A stretch of 64,000 nt of DNA from Marinilabiliales bacterium. GTDB lineage: Bacteria; Bacteroidota; Bacteroidia; Bacteroidales; F082. Positions 25,461-33,331 of this stretch are shown here, piece by piece. Made by a program: the position numbers and the translations under genes. Location of the stretch: contig PKTA01000039.1 of the NCBI GenBank assembly GCA_002869365.1, positions 20,326 through 84,325 of the forward strand. The letters are read 5' to 3'. Under the pieces are notes generated by a model, which was not told the origin of the DNA, searched no databases, and worked only from the letters and a program-made list of their open reading frames with translations. Each line of letters begins with the position of its first letter. Position 1 is the first letter of the stretch.

Positions 25461-27392
25461 TTGATAAAAGAAGCCTTAAAAGTTCTGATTAAATATTGGG
25501 GGCACTCTTCCTTCAGACCCATGCAGGAAGATATAATAGCATCGATACTTGACGGTAATGATACGCTCGCCCTTCTTCCCACCGGAGGTGGCAAATCAAT
25601 TACTTTTCAGGTTCCTGCAATCATTCTGGATGGTATTTGTATAGTTATCAGCCCACTAATAGCATTGATGAAGGATCAGGTTCAAAACCTGAAAAAACAA
25701 GGCATTAAAGCAGGCGCAATCTATTCAGGCATGAGTAAAGACGAAATCGAATCGGTTTACAATAATTGCATACACGAGAAATTCAAATTTCTTTACGTTT
25801 CACCCGAACGACTTGAAAATGAAGCATTCCGTCATTTAATTGGGATTTTAAAAGTTAATATACTTTGTATCGATGAGGCACATTGTATTTCCCAGTGGGG
25901 TTATGATTTCAGACCTCCGTATTTGAAAATTGCCGAAATCAGGAACCTCATCCCTAAAGTACCTGTACTTGCACTTACTGCTACTGCAACACCTGATGTT
26001 GTTAACGACATTATGGATAAGTTAAACTTTAAAAACCATAATGTTATTAAAGCAGGCTTTCTTAGAAAAAACATTTCTTATAGTGTATTTAAAGAAACCG
26101 ACAAAACAGCCAAACTTCTTGAGGTACTGAAAAAAACCACCGGAAGCAGCATTGTTTATGTCAGAAACAGAAGAAGATGCAGGGAGTTATCAGAAATTAT
26201 TTCGAAAAACGGAATTACGTCAAATTATTATCATGCAGGATTAAACTCCCGTGAACGTGTTGTACGACAAGAAGAATGGACACTTAATCATGTAAAAAAC
26301 ATAGTTGCAACAAATGCTTTTGGTATGGGAATAGATAAACCCGACGTACGTCTTGTTGTTCACTATGATTTACCCGACAGTATAGAATCGTATTTTCAGG
26401 AAGCAGGAAGAGCAGGAAGAGATGGTAAAACTGCCGGAGGACTCCTTTTATATAATATTGAAGATATCCACAATTCAATAAATCGTCTTAAAAGTTCATA
26501 TCCTGATATTTCTTTTATAAAAAAAGTATACAATGGTCTGGGAAATTTTTTCCAAATACCTGAAGGAAGTGGTAAAGATATTGCCTATAATTTCAATATT
26601 TCAGAATTCTGCTCAAATTATAATTTGAAAATTTTTGAAACTTACTCAGCCATAAAAATACTTGAGCGTGAAGGGTTTATATATTATATTGAATCCTCTG
26701 GTCAGTTTTCTAAAATAATGTTTGTTTTAAACAAAGAAGACTTATATCGCTTTCAGGTTGAAAATCAGGGATCTGAAAGGATTATTAAAGAAATGCTACG
26801 TTCCTATTCAGGCATCTTTACCGAATTTGTCAACATCAACGAAAATTTAATTGCAAGCCGAACAGAAATGACCAGAGAGCAGGTTGTAAATAAACTTACT
26901 TACCTGCATAATCTTAAAGTTATTAAATATATTCCCGTAAGAATATCTCCTCAAATTGTGCTAACCAGTAACCGATTAGGATTAAAGAATATTGAGTTTA
27001 CACAAGAAAACTATATAAACATTAAGAAATCGTCCGAAAAAAGATTGCAATCACTACTGGATTTTTTATCCAATTCGATGCAATGCAGGAGTCAGCAACT
27101 TTTAAGTTACTTTGGTGAAACCAAATCCCAAAGATGTGGAATATGTGATGTTTGCAGGAAAAAATCAGAAGTAAAACTAAATGATATTGAATTTGAAGCA
27201 ATAAGTGCTTTTATTAAAGAAGAGTTGCAACAAGAAAAGTTGCATTTATACGAATTGGTTGCCAGATGTTCGAAATTCAATGAAAATCAGGTTTTGGCAG
27301 CAATTCAATGGCTAATCGACAATAAAAAAATAATCAGGTCGAAAGACGAAAAACTAAACTGGCACGATCAGTTAGATATTAGTTTTCTTTGA
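25461..27392 (+). CDS. recQ: ATP-dependent DNA helicase RecQ
   Basis: 3'-5' DNA helicase acting in recombination and repair. Seen: motif 0 (FRPMQEDIIASILDG), Walker A (LLPTGGGKSITFQ), motif Ia (VISPLIALMKDQV), DEAH box plus aromatic loop (CIDEAHCISQWGYDFRPPYL), motif III (ALTATATP), motif V/VI (ATNAFGMGIDKPDVRLVVH, QEAGRAGRDG) and the RecQ zinc-binding cysteines (C near MQCRSQQ, then CGICDVC). The C-terminal winged-helix/HRDC region is short: 643 residues rather than about 700, as in one of the two RecQ forms frequent in Bacteroidetes. Start codon is TTG at 25461; no ATG is available before the helicase motifs. Confidence 0.95.
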   Translation: MIKEALKVLIKYWGHSSFRPMQEDIIASILDGNDTLALLPTGGGKSITFQVPAIILDGICIVISPLIALMKDQVQNLKKQGIKAGAIYSGMSKDEIESVYNNCIHEKFKFLYVSPERLENEAFRHLIGILKVNILCIDEAHCISQWGYDFRPPYLKIAEIRNLIPKVPVLALTATATPDVVNDIMDKLNFKNHNVIKAGFLRKNISYSVFKETDKTAKLLEVLKKTTGSSIVYVRNRRRCRELSEIISKNGITSNYYHAGLNSRERVVRQEEWTLNHVKNIVATNAFGMGIDKPDVRLVVHYDLPDSIESYFQEAGRAGRDGKTAGGLLLYNIEDIHNSINRLKSSYPDISFIKKVYNGLGNFFQIPEGSGKDIAYNFNISEFCSNYNLKIFETYSAIKILEREGFIYYIESSGQFSKIMFVLNKEDLYRFQVENQGSERIIKEMLRSYSGIFTEFVNINENLIASRTEMTREQVVNKLTYLHNLKVIKYIPVRISPQIVLTSNRLGLKNIEFTQENYINIKKSSEKRLQSLLDFLSNSMQCRSQQLLSYFGETKSQRCGICDVCRKKSEVKLNDIEFEAISAFIKEELQQEKLHLYELVARCSKFNENQVLAAIQWLIDNKKIIRSKDEKLNWHDQLDISFL

Positions 27393-27423
27393 TGATAAGT
27401 TAATATTATTAATAATATTCCTA

Positions 27424-27452
27424 TTTCCAAATTCTGATTTTTACTAGTTTTG
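27424..27452 (+). promoter_or_regulatory. Candidate promoter for the beta-barrel/glycosylase pair
   Basis: TAGTTTTG (27445-27452) is an exact TAnnTTTG match; TTTC at 27424-27427 is a partial -33 box 17 bases upstream. The box overlaps the TTG at 27450, so the protein start is the ATG at 27474. Confidence 0.45.
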
Positions 27453-27473
27453 TTTTTCATCATTATTACAAAT

Positions 27474-28196
27474 ATGAAAAATCTGATAATAGCATTATTT
27501 CTTTTGGGCTCGATTAATTTACTGGCCCAATCCAACAGACAATACATAGGCCTTTCAGCCGGTCCTGCATTTCCGATGAATGACTTTGCAAAGGCACAAC
27601 TATCGGATACTACATCTGGTTTTGCCAAAACGGGAATAAATATAAAACTTGTTTATTCCTATAAAATAACACATAATTTTGGGTTGCAGGCTCATTTTAT
27701 TTTCAATTCTAATAATATTGATCTTGAGGCAATTAAAAAAGAAGCAATTGATTTAATACCAAATTATTCTTTTAGTATAGAAAGTTCGCAAGCTTGGAGT
27801 ACTGGAGGAGTTTATATTTCTCCTTTTTTACGTTTTCCTATTACAGAAAAACTAACATGGGAAATTAAGGGAGATATTGGAATTACGGGAGCATACTCAC
27901 CACAATATACAATAAGAGGGACAAATACAGATACTCAGGAGAAAACAGAATATTTTAGAAATTCAGATAAAGCATTTGGTTTAGGACTTGGTGGAGGAAC
28001 AAGTATATTATATCAGTTGAGAAAATATAAAATAAGTTTAAACTTTGATTATCTGTATTCCAATTTAAAATTTAAAGAAATAAGTGGCTGGGGATGGACA
28101 TCACCCTCTGACCCTGATGGCACTCCCTACAATATTAGCGCTAACAGAAAAATGAGTGTGGCATCAGTTTCTATTGGATTAGCCTATAACTTATAA
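27474..28196 (+). CDS. Outer-membrane beta-barrel protein
   Basis: A 240-residue protein with signal peptide (MKNLIIALFLLGSINLLAQ) and then alternating amphipathic strands typical of small Bacteroidetes outer-membrane barrels (RQYIGLSAGPAFPMNDFA, NIKLVYSYKITHNFGLQAHFIFN, ISPFLRFPITEKLTWEIKGDIG, ASVSIGLAYNL at the C-terminus). It lacks a recognisable ligand or enzymatic motif. It stands 17 bases before the glycosylase gene, perhaps cotranscribed. Confidence 0.75.
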   Translation: MKNLIIALFLLGSINLLAQSNRQYIGLSAGPAFPMNDFAKAQLSDTTSGFAKTGINIKLVYSYKITHNFGLQAHFIFNSNNIDLEAIKKEAIDLIPNYSFSIESSQAWSTGGVYISPFLRFPITEKLTWEIKGDIGITGAYSPQYTIRGTNTDTQEKTEYFRNSDKAFGLGLGGGTSILYQLRKYKISLNFDYLYSNLKFKEISGWGWTSPSDPDGTPYNISANRKMSVASVSIGLAYNL

Positions 28197-28213
28197 TAAT
28201 ATTTTAAACAATT

Positions 28214-28792
28214 ATGAGGCTTGCACAATCTTACTTTTTAAGTGATAATGTAGTTGCTATAGCAAGAAACTTATTAGGGAAAGAACTTTTTACCAATATT
28301 GATGGGAAAATATGTTCAGGAATAATTTCAGAAACTGAAGCATATGAAGGTATTACCGACAAAGCCTCCCATGCCTACGGCAACAGAAGAACAAAAAGAA
28401 CAGAAACCATGTATAAAGAAGGAGGCAGAACATATGTTTACCTCTGTTATGGAATGCACCATCTATTAAATATTGTTACTGCAAAAGAAAACACACCTCA
28501 TGCCGTACTAATTAGAGGAATAATACCTAATAGTGGCATAGACATTATGTTCAAAAGAACCAACAAAAAGAAACTTACAAACATAAGTAATGGTCCTGCC
28601 AAAATGAGTAAAGCCTTGGGAATAACAACTGACCTAGATAACACTCTACTCGATGATAATAAAATTTGGATAGAGGACAGTAATTTCCCTCTATCAGGTT
28701 TTGAAATTATTGTTGGAAAAAGAATTGGGATTGATTATGCTCAGGAGGATGCACTTTTACCATATAGGTTCCTGCTGGCTAATAAAAAATAA
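28214..28792 (+). CDS. DNA-3-methyladenine glycosylase, AAG/MPG type
   Basis: Removes alkylated purines from DNA in base-excision repair. The 192 residues show the family landmarks: ARNLLGKELFT, SGIISETEAYEGITDKASHAYGNRRTKRTETMY (contains the catalytic glutamate and the conserved SHAY/GxRTxR stretch), GGRTYVYLCYGMHHLLNIVT, AVLIRGI and NGPAKMSKALGI. Length fits the bacterial MPG family. It ends at a strong bidirectional terminator shared with the convergent HU gene. Confidence 0.93.
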   Translation: MRLAQSYFLSDNVVAIARNLLGKELFTNIDGKICSGIISETEAYEGITDKASHAYGNRRTKRTETMYKEGGRTYVYLCYGMHHLLNIVTAKENTPHAVLIRGIIPNSGIDIMFKRTNKKKLTNISNGPAKMSKALGITTDLDNTLLDDNKIWIEDSNFPLSGFEIIVGKRIGIDYAQEDALLPYRFLLANKK

Positions 28793-28797
28793 AGCAA

Positions 28798-28831
28798 AAA
28801 AAACCCTGATGCCTAAACATCAGGGTTTTTT
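28798..28831. terminator. Bidirectional intrinsic terminator
   Basis: A perfect 14-bp stem (six A, CCCTGATG, six-base loop, CATCAGGG, six T) lies between convergent genes. T runs are present on both strands, so it can stop transcription from either side. Confidence 0.93.
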
Positions 28832-28850
28832 CTATGTCAGTAAAAAGCAA

Positions 28851-29123
28851 TTATTTAACCGATTTTGATAAATCTGCGCCTGCTTTGAACTTAACAACTT
28901 TCTTAGCTGGGATGCTGATTTCTTTACCAGTTTGAGGATTGCGACCAGTACGGGCAGCCCTTGTTGAAACTGAAAAGGAACCAAATCCTACTAATGCTAC
29001 TCTATCACCACCTTGAAGTGCTCCTGATGTTGCATCTACAAAAGCATCTAATGCTTTTTTAGCGTCTGCTTTGCTCAAGTTAGCACCTGCAGCCATAGCG
29101 TCTATTAATTCAGCTTTGTTCAT
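28851..29123 (-). CDS. hup: HU-family DNA-binding protein
   Basis: A 90-residue nucleoid protein that bends DNA as a dimer. The sequence is complete: [56 protein letters not shown] (the conserved GFGSF and RxGRNPQTG arm) and [15 protein letters not shown]. Monocistronic, bounded by a promoter and a bidirectional terminator. Confidence 0.96.
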   Translation of the reverse strand: MNKAELIDAMAAGANLSKADAKKALDAFVDATSGALQGGDRVALVGFGSFSVSTRAARTGRNPQTGKEISIPAKKVVKFKAGADLSKSVK

Positions 29124-29162
29124 TGTATAAAAATTTTAATTAGTAATAAGTGTTAACTCCAA

Positions 29163-29193
29163 CAAATATAGTCCATTAATGCTAAAAAACAAG
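29163..29193 (-). promoter_or_regulatory. Promoter of the HU gene
   Basis: On the minus strand CTTG (29193-29190) precedes TATATTTG (29170-29163) by 19 bases; the -7 box is an exact TAnnTTTG match, with the start codon 39 bases downstream. Confidence 0.55.
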
Positions 29194-29303
29194 GTATATA
29201 GGCCTAAATGCCCCGATTTTGTTGATAAGTGAGCGATTTTGTTAATAACAATGGCATTTTTTTAGCAAAAACACCATTAATACTAGCTTACAGAAGTGGA
29301 AAT

Positions 29304-30272
29304 TTATATTGCTTTGTACGAATTATCGAGTTTTGTCCCCCTTAAAAAGTCAATAATATGCATACGTTTCTTACCCGACTGCTGTAATTCTTGCAGAAAT
29401 AAAAAGCCATTGGAGCATGAAATCTTAAAATTATCCTTATCTATTAATATAGTACCTATGGGAATATTAACCTCTGCAAGTTCTCTGGAGACATTAAATA
29501 TTTTAAGCATTACTTTTTCACCTGCTTCATTTATTAATTCCGTATAAGCTGCAGGGTAAGGACTCAATCCTCTTATAAAATTATATATATCATCAACATT
29601 TTTACTCCATTCAATTCTGCAGTCTTCTTTAAAAATTTTCGGAGCCTTTAATAATTTTTCCCCTTCAGATATTTTTAATTTTTGAGGAATACTTTCCACA
29701 CTGTTATTTAAAATATCATTGGCTGTTTCAACAACGAGATCTCCACCAATATCCATTAATTTATCATGAAGACTACCCGCATTATCGTTCTCACTTATCT
29801 CTACGCACACCTGTTTAATTATTTTGCCTGTGTCAATTTCTTTATCCAGGAAGAATGTTGTTGCACCTGTAACCTTCTCTCCATTAATAATAACATGATT
29901 TATGGGTGCTGCTCCTCTATATTGTGGAAGCAATGATGCGTGCAGGTTAAATGTCCCCAATGGCGGCATGTCCCAAACAATTTCAGGTAACATCCGAAAG
30001 GCAACAACAATTTGTAAGTCAGCGTTAAGGGATTCAAGTTCTGCAATAAATTCAGGGCTTTTTAAATTAGTAGGTTGCAACAAATTTAAATTGTTTTCTA
30101 TCGCATATTTCTTTACATCAGAGTACTTTAATTTTTTACCTCTACCAGCAGGTTTATCTGCTGATGTGATAACTCCCACAATGTTAAAGCCATTATCAAT
30201 AAGTTTACTTAAACTCCCAACAGCAAATTCAGGAGTACCCATAAACACAATTTTTAAATCTTTGATATTCAT
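29304..30272 (-). CDS. fmt: Methionyl-tRNA formyltransferase
   Basis: Formylates initiator Met-tRNA. N-terminal landmarks: IVFMGTPEFAVGSLSKLI, VITSADKPAGRGKKLKYSDVK, LPEIVWDMPPLGTFNLHASLLPQYRGAAPINHVIINGE (active-site Asn and His), and TFFLDKEIDTGKII (active-site Asp). The C-terminal domain (IRGLSPYPAAYTELI) is also present. 322 residues is normal. It is preceded by the terminator of the upstream TPR gene and so needs its own promoter (see 30292-30322). Confidence 0.96.
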   Translation of the reverse strand: MNIKDLKIVFMGTPEFAVGSLSKLIDNGFNIVGVITSADKPAGRGKKLKYSDVKKYAIENNLNLLQPTNLKSPEFIAELESLNADLQIVVAFRMLPEIVWDMPPLGTFNLHASLLPQYRGAAPINHVIINGEKVTGATTFFLDKEIDTGKIIKQVCVEISENDNAGSLHDKLMDIGGDLVVETANDILNNSVESIPQKLKISEGEKLLKAPKIFKEDCRIEWSKNVDDIYNFIRGLSPYPAAYTELINEAGEKVMLKIFNVSRELAEVNIPIGTILIDKDNFKISCSNGFLFLQELQQSGKKRMHIIDFLRGTKLDNSYKAI

Positions 30273-30291
30273 AGCCTTTCAAATAATTTAT

Positions 30292-30322
30292 GCAATATAC
30301 AATAAAAAAACCCGTCTCCAAA
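30292..30322 (-). promoter_or_regulatory. Candidate fmt promoter nested in the upstream terminator
   Basis: On the minus strand TTTG (30322-30319), in the loop/right-arm border of the terminator, is followed after 19 bases by TATATTGC (30299-30292), one base short of TAnnTTTG. The fmt ATG is 20 bases further on. Confidence 0.38.
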
Positions 30323-30339
30323 AGTTCGGACACGGGTTC
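30304..30339 (-). terminator. Intrinsic terminator of the TPR gene
   Basis: On the minus strand AACCCGTGTCC pairs with GGAGACGGGTT (one mismatch) around an eight-base loop, followed by seven T. It lies 20 bases after the stop of the TPR gene and before fmt. Confidence 0.85.
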
Positions 30340-30358
30340 TATAATTAATTTATATTTT

Positions 30359-31051
30359 TTACTTTTCTAATCCTTTTGCGCGTGCGATATATTTATCTAT
30401 GTCGCGTGCTTCATTAGATAGTGGGAACTCTGTTTTTATCTCTTCATAAATCTCAACAGCATCGTCATACTTTTTATTGAGTTCATAAGTGTTACCTGCT
30501 TTTAAAAGGAAAAGGGGTGTTGTAAACTCATTTTTATCACGATGTGCAGCTTCCAGATAATATGAAATAGCAGAGGATAAATCTCCTTTTTCCATATATG
30601 CATCTCCTATAGCACCATTCGCCATTGAACCAACAATATGGTCGCTGCTTTCAAAACTCTTTAAATAATCTATTGCAAGATCATAATTTCCTTTTTTAAG
30701 GTAGATTAGTCCAGCATAATAGTTTGCAAGATTACCTGCCTTTGTTAAACTATAATCTTCAGCAATTTGAAGAAAACCTACACTATTACCATCTCCCTGA
30801 AGAGCTTTTTCAAGGGAATCAGCCTCAAAAAACCTTTGGGCGTTGTACATTTGCTCCTGAGCCTCAAGGTTTTGAGGTTCCATGTAGTATTTCTGAAAAC
30901 CAAAATAAGCTAGGATAATTACAACGACTATCCCTACAACTATACTTATAACATTCTGATTCTCAACAATAAAACTTTCTGTTTTACTCAATGATCCTTC
31001 AATCGATTCTAACCTTTGATCACCTGAGACTTCTTGATTCTTCTTAACCAT
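30359..31051 (-). CDS. Membrane-anchored tetratricopeptide-repeat protein
   Basis: From the ATG at 31051 (MVKKNQEVSGD) the 230-residue protein has a short charged N-terminus, one TM helix (VISIVVGIVVVIILAYFGFQ) and four to five TPR-like helical pairs (NLANYYAGLIYLKKGNYDLAIDYLKSF, SMANGAIGDAYMEKGDLSSAISYYLEAA, LFLLKAGNTYELNKKYDDAVEIYEEI). Layout resembles YfgM-type TPR proteins, which chaperone at the Sec translocon; in Bacteroidetes it is one of the conserved proteins of unknown role. An upstream ATG eight codons earlier (31075) overlaps the promoter box and is unlikely to be used. Confidence 0.8.
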   Translation of the reverse strand: MVKKNQEVSGDQRLESIEGSLSKTESFIVENQNVISIVVGIVVVIILAYFGFQKYYMEPQNLEAQEQMYNAQRFFEADSLEKALQGDGNSVGFLQIAEDYSLTKAGNLANYYAGLIYLKKGNYDLAIDYLKSFESSDHIVGSMANGAIGDAYMEKGDLSSAISYYLEAAHRDKNEFTTPLFLLKAGNTYELNKKYDDAVEIYEEIKTEFPLSNEARDIDKYIARAKGLEK

Positions 31052-31072
31052 TATTATGCAATTTTGAGCCTG

Positions 31073-31080
31073 CAAAAGTA
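31073..31080 (-). promoter_or_regulatory. Candidate -7 element (TACTTTTG) for the TPR gene
   Basis: Exact TAnnTTTG match on the minus strand, 21 bases before the ATG at 31051. No TTTG at 19-21 bases further upstream. Confidence 0.45.
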
Positions 31081-31120
31081 TATTTTTATTATCAAATAAA
31101 AAAGACTGTTTGATATTTTT

Positions 31121-31128
31121 TACTTTTG
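31121..31128 (+). promoter_or_regulatory. Candidate -7 element (TACTTTTG) for the DUF4412-like gene
   Basis: Exact TAnnTTTG match 62 bases before the ATG at 31191; the facing TPR gene has the same octamer 40 bases away, giving a divergent promoter pair. The box lies inside the longer open frame, which supports the downstream start. Confidence 0.42.
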
Positions 31129-31190
31129 CACTAGTTAAAGATGTGAGGTTTTTATATTATTTTACATTTAACAATGATAATCAGTATTTT

Positions 31191-32051
31191 ATGAAGTCAA
31201 TTGCCAAGTTAATAATCTTTGGTTTTTTGTGTTTTTCTTCGCTTGGCCTGTATGCAGGCTGGGTTATCTCCGAAGTAAGTGAAGACAATTATGGAAACAA
31301 ATCATATCAAACTACATTTATCCAAAATAATGTTGTAAGATTCGAAACCCAATCTTCCATTGCAATTATCAACTTGAAAACTTCAATAATTACAATCATT
31401 TTTTCTAACCATAAACTTTATTGGGAGGGAACTATTGCCGACTTCAAGAAAAGTACTATGGAAGTATTTGAACAGAAACTTCAAAATATTGTTGCAACAG
31501 CACCTCCTGAGCAGAAAGAAATAGCTAAAGAACTAATACAGCAAATAAAAGATGACAATAATGTGAATATGGACTCGCTGCAGATGAAAGCCAAAATAAA
31601 TATCAAACACACTGGTATTCAAGAAAATATAGCAGGCTTTAATTCCAAGAAATATGAAATTTATTCTGCTGACTCTTTAGTTGAATACATATGGGTAACT
31701 GATAGTTTAAAACCATATAAAGATATAGATTTAGAAAGCATGATTTCTTTTACAAATCAATTGAAACCTGCAAATATTAATGCCACTGTTGAAGGTACTG
31801 ACCAATATCTCGACTTAATTAAAAATGGGCTGGCTGTTAAGTCTAGCAGGACATTGGGAAGATTCGAACAACTCACAACTACTATTACCAGCGTATTACA
31901 AACCGATATTAATGTTGACTTCTTTTCACCTCCAGCAACTTATAGAAAAGCAAAATTGATTGAAATTATGCTGATGAATGATGACAGTTCACCTACAAAT
32001 AAACTCAGAGACGACTTTAATAACGCTAGAAGTAACCCCTTATACGATTAA
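31191..32051 (+). CDS. Exported protein, DUF4412-like
   Basis: From the ATG at 31191 the protein has a signal peptide (MKSIAKLIIFGFLCFSSLGLYAG) and about 263 further residues. The beginning of the mature part (ISEVSEDNYGNKSYQTTFIQNNVVRFE) and IKHTGIQENIAGFNSKKYEIYSADSLVEYIWVTDSL match the pattern of Bacteroidetes DUF4412 proteins, whose role is unknown. The frame is open back to 31110 but those residues would precede the signal. trmH follows 21 bases later, probably in the same transcript. Confidence 0.7.
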   Translation: MKSIAKLIIFGFLCFSSLGLYAGWVISEVSEDNYGNKSYQTTFIQNNVVRFETQSSIAIINLKTSIITIIFSNHKLYWEGTIADFKKSTMEVFEQKLQNIVATAPPEQKEIAKELIQQIKDDNNVNMDSLQMKAKINIKHTGIQENIAGFNSKKYEIYSADSLVEYIWVTDSLKPYKDIDLESMISFTNQLKPANINATVEGTDQYLDLIKNGLAVKSSRTLGRFEQLTTTITSVLQTDINVDFFSPPATYRKAKLIEIMLMNDDSSPTNKLRDDFNNARSNPLYD

Positions 32052-32072
32052 TTAAAATCAATATTTTAAGTT

Positions 32073-32747
32073 TTGGATAAAGTTACAAAACAAAAGTTAT
32101 GCGAATTTCTCTTCACATTCCTAACTGAAGAGAGAAAATCACTTTTTGATGAGGTTTTAAAATATAGAACACGTCATTTAACGGTGGTGCTTGAAAACAT
32201 ATATCAACCACATAATGCAAGTGCAGTAATGCGTTCATGCGATTTAACCGGAGTGCAGGACGTAAATGTTATTGAAAAAAATAATAAGTATGTGGAAAAC
32301 CCTCAGGTATCTATGGGATCAACAAAATGGTTGAATATTATCAAGCATAACGAAACTGAGAACAATACCCTTAAAGCAATACAGTCACTTAAAGATCAGG
32401 GATATAAAATTATAGCCACCACTCCTCACAAACATAGTTTTTCTCCCTTTAACTTGCCCTTAGAAAACAAAACTGCCCTTTTGTTTGGCACCGAACTTAC
32501 AGGCTTAAGTGAAGATGCTATTAATGCTGCAGACGACTATCTGAGAATACCTCAATACGGATTTACCGAGAGTTATAATATTTCAGTCTCTGTAGCACTT
32601 ATTCTTTTCACTCTCACCGAAAGACTGCATAATAGCAACATTATCTGGCAACTCAGTCCAGATGAAATTTTGGACATTAAACTGGAATGGGCAAAAAGAA
32701 CTATTAAGCGCTCTGACTTGATAGTAGAAGAATTTTTAAAGTTTTAA
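32073..32747 (+). CDS. trmH: tRNA (guanosine-18-2'-O)-methyltransferase, SpoU/TrmH family
   Basis: Methylates the 2'-O of G18 in tRNA using S-adenosylmethionine. SPOUT motif 1 (VLENIYQPHNASAVMRSCDLTGV, with the conserved N and catalytic R), motif 2 (ALLFGTELTGLSEDAI) and motif 3 (IPQYGFTESYNISVSVALILF) are all present. Helical N- and C-terminal extensions resemble TrmH rather than the RlmB type. Start is TTG at 32073; no ATG lies before motif 1. Confidence 0.9.
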   Translation: MDKVTKQKLCEFLFTFLTEERKSLFDEVLKYRTRHLTVVLENIYQPHNASAVMRSCDLTGVQDVNVIEKNNKYVENPQVSMGSTKWLNIIKHNETENNTLKAIQSLKDQGYKIIATTPHKHSFSPFNLPLENKTALLFGTELTGLSEDAINAADDYLRIPQYGFTESYNISVSVALILFTLTERLHNSNIIWQLSPDEILDIKLEWAKRTIKRSDLIVEEFLKF

Positions 32748-32778
32748 TTAAAATTAATAATAATACTATAGGCAAGTT

Positions 32779-32809
32779 GTTGAATGTTAATGATTTTTTA
32801 ATATTTTTG
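32779..32809 (+). promoter_or_regulatory. Promoter of the THX gene
   Basis: GTTG (32779-32782) and TATTTTTG (32802-32809), 19 bases apart, approach the Bacteroidetes -33/-7 consensus; the ATG at 32839 is 29 bases downstream. Confidence 0.5.
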
Positions 32810-32838
32810 AGGAAATATTAATACAAAATTTCAAAATT

Positions 32839-33270
32839 ATGGGTAAAGGAGATAAAAAAACAAAAAGAGGAAAGATAATTCTTGGTACTTTTGGTAATAA
32901 ACGTCGTAAAAAGAAAGATCGCAAATATGTTGCTCCTCCTGGTAAAGCCAAAAAAGAAACTAAAAAAGAAGTTGAAGAGGAAGTAAAAAAAACCAGCCCC
33001 ACAAAAAAAGAAACACCAAAAGCAAAAGCAACAAAAACTGATACTCCAAAGAAGAAGACAGAGAAGGTTGAAGAAGTTAAAATTGATGACAAAAAGGATA
33101 TAAAAAAAACTCCCAAAAAGAATACAGCGCCGAAGAAAACAGTTAAAGAAACTGATGAAAAAGAGGCTCCTAAAGTAGTAAACAAAGATGAAAAAGAGAA
33201 GCCAAAAACTAAAAAAACTACGGCCAAAAAAACTACTAAAGATACAAAGGAAACAAAAGAAAAGGAATAA
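32839..33270 (+). CDS. 30S ribosomal protein THX with a long Lys/Thr-rich tail
   Basis: The first 26 residues (MGKGDKKTKRGKIILGTFGN followed by KRRKKK) match the whole of the small ribosomal protein THX (bTHX), which binds 16S rRNA at the top of the 30S head. The remaining about 115 residues are low-complexity, rich in Lys, Thr, Pro and Glu, like histone-H1/HU-tail sequences. Bacterial THX is normally 25-70 residues, so the tail is the odd part. The gene has its own promoter and terminator, so it is a monocistronic unit. The minus-strand frames here are shadows. Confidence 0.82.
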   Translation: MGKGDKKTKRGKIILGTFGNKRRKKKDRKYVAPPGKAKKETKKEVEEEVKKTSPTKKETPKAKATKTDTPKKKTEKVEEVKIDDKKDIKKTPKKNTAPKKTVKETDEKEAPKVVNKDEKEKPKTKKTTAKKTTKDTKETKEKE

Positions 33271-33299
33271 TAACAAACTTTTGTTTTAATACATAATGG

Positions 33300-33323
33300 A
33301 GCGGGCTAACGTCCGCTTTTTTT
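33300..33323 (+). terminator. Intrinsic terminator of the THX gene
   Basis: AGCGGGC pairs with GTCCGCT (one G-U) around TAAC, followed by seven T. It lies 30 bases after the THX stop and just before the end of the convergent murD. Confidence 0.88.
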
Positions 33324-33331
33324 GTAAAATT

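Noticed and set aside
27402..27420. AATATTATTAATAATATT palindrome after recQ
   Set aside because: Perfect but A-T only and no T run; such palindromes are expected by chance at this base composition.
32787..33276. Phe/Ser-rich minus-strand frames opposite the THX gene
   Set aside because: They mirror the Lys-rich codons (AAA/AAG read as TTT/CTT) of the THX tail; the plus frame has a known N-terminus, a promoter and a terminator.
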